From assembly GCA_030696435.1 (NCBI GenBank), contig JAUYSF010000443.1, positions 1 through 6,345 on the forward strand: 6,345 bases of DNA. Direction: 5' to 3'. A program made the position numbers and the translations under genes. Position 1 is the first letter of the stretch. Each line of letters starts with the position of its first letter. Under the pieces are notes generated by a model. It had not been told where the DNA came from and did no database searches. It saw only the letters and a program-made list of their open reading frames with translations. The stretch is from Desulfoprunum sp. GTDB lineage: Bacteria; Desulfobacterota; Desulfobulbia; Desulfobulbales; Desulfocapsaceae. Positions 6,005 to 6,345 of the stretch are shown here, one piece after another.

Positions 6005-6345
6005 ATGTCCATGTTTTGCCATCAATGTCAGGAGACTGCCAAAAACAACGGTTGCACAGTCCAAGGAGTCTGTGGCAAAAAAGAAGAAGTGGCCAACCTG
6101 CAGGATCTCTTTATCTGGACCCTCAAAGGGATCTCGGTGTGGGGCGTCAAAGGCAAGGAGTTTGACATCTACGATGAACAAATCGCCTTCTTTATCGATA
6201 AAGGCCTCTTTGCCACCATAACCAACGCCAATTTCGACCGGACCGACTTTCTGGGTTTCATCAAACAGGGCCTTATCTATCGGGATCGCCTTAAGGCCCA
6301 GGTGCTGCAGGCCTATAGCAAAGCCCATGGCCGGGAGTTCAGCGG
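6005..6345 (+). CDS. hcp: Hybrid cluster protein (hydroxylamine reductase), N-terminal part, cut by window end
   Basis: The first 113 residues of Hcp are present. It is a cytosolic Fe-S/Fe-S-O enzyme that reduces hydroxylamine in vitro and is linked in vivo to NO reduction and protein S-nitrosylation. The N-terminal cluster ligands are Cys5, Cys8, Cys17 and Cys23 (Cx2Cx8Cx5C). This spacing is that of the class found in strict anaerobes such as Desulfovibrio, which carries a [4Fe-4S] cluster, and not the wider CX2CX11CX6C spacing of enteric Hcp. GLFATITNANFDR (72-84) is another family block, and its presence shows the helical region missing from the short class is at least partly kept. The AAGGGAGGG site (5991-5999) sits 5-6 bases before ATG 6005, favouring it over the second Met at 6011. 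The hybrid-cluster ligands lie beyond the window. It is downstream of the flavin reductase in the same direction; no adjacent hcr is visible. Confidence 0.97.
   Translation, partial: MSMFCHQCQETAKNNGCTVQGVCGKKEEVANLQDLFIWTLKGISVWGVKGKEFDIYDEQIAFFIDKGLFATITNANFDRTDFLGFIKQGLIYRDRLKAQVLQAYSKAHGREFS

Overview
The window reads as chromosomal DNA of a Gram-negative anaerobe, most likely a member of the Desulfobacterota (Desulfobulbales-like). This assignment is inferred. It rests on a lipid A-type acyltransferase (Gram-negative outer membrane), a hybrid cluster protein with the N-terminal cysteine spacing typical of strict anaerobes such as Desulfovibrio, a cysteine-bearing FMN alpha-hydroxy-acid oxidase of the anaerobe type, and a rhodanese-fused CoA-disulfide/persulfide reductase. 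Coding density is ordinary and all intergenic gaps are under 300 bases. I see no mobile element, CRISPR array, tRNA or rRNA.

Layout from left to right: (1) bases 142-1068, + strand, an HtrB/LpxL-family lysophospholipid acyltransferase. (2) Bases 1222-1443, - strand, a 73-residue cysteine-rich protein made of three CxxC-x10-C repeats, with its own Shine-Dalgarno site, a candidate promoter near 1588-1615 and a clear terminator at 1143-1182. (3) Bases 1658-2677, - strand, an FMN-dependent alpha-hydroxy-acid oxidase-family protein with an N-terminal CxxCxxCx4C cluster. (4) A divergent 274-base control region (2678-2951) holding a TATAAT-type promoter for the - strand gene and an 8-bp inverted repeat overlapping it. 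(5) Bases 2952-3872/5, + strand, a PfkB-family sugar/nucleoside kinase closely resembling bacterial adenosine kinases, followed by a strong hairpin. (6) Bases 4146-5843, + strand, a 565-residue FAD/NAD CoA-disulfide reductase-type enzyme with a C-terminal rhodanese domain. (7) From base 6005 to the window edge, + strand, the first 113 codons of hcp (hybrid cluster protein/hydroxylamine reductase).

Most genes look like single transcription units with their own control signals rather than one operon. The last two genes make the best functional pair: a thiol/persulfide-type reductase next to Hcp, which handles nitric oxide and nitrosothiol chemistry, would fit a redox, sulfur and nitrosative-stress locus. 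The gap of 161 bases carries hairpins and weak promoter-like sequence, so co-transcription is not shown. I found no strong sign of an undescribed multi-gene system. The items most worth a second look are the triple-repeat cysteine protein, the unusual active-site neighbourhood and cysteine cluster of the FMN enzyme, and the symmetric elements that overlap candidate promoters.
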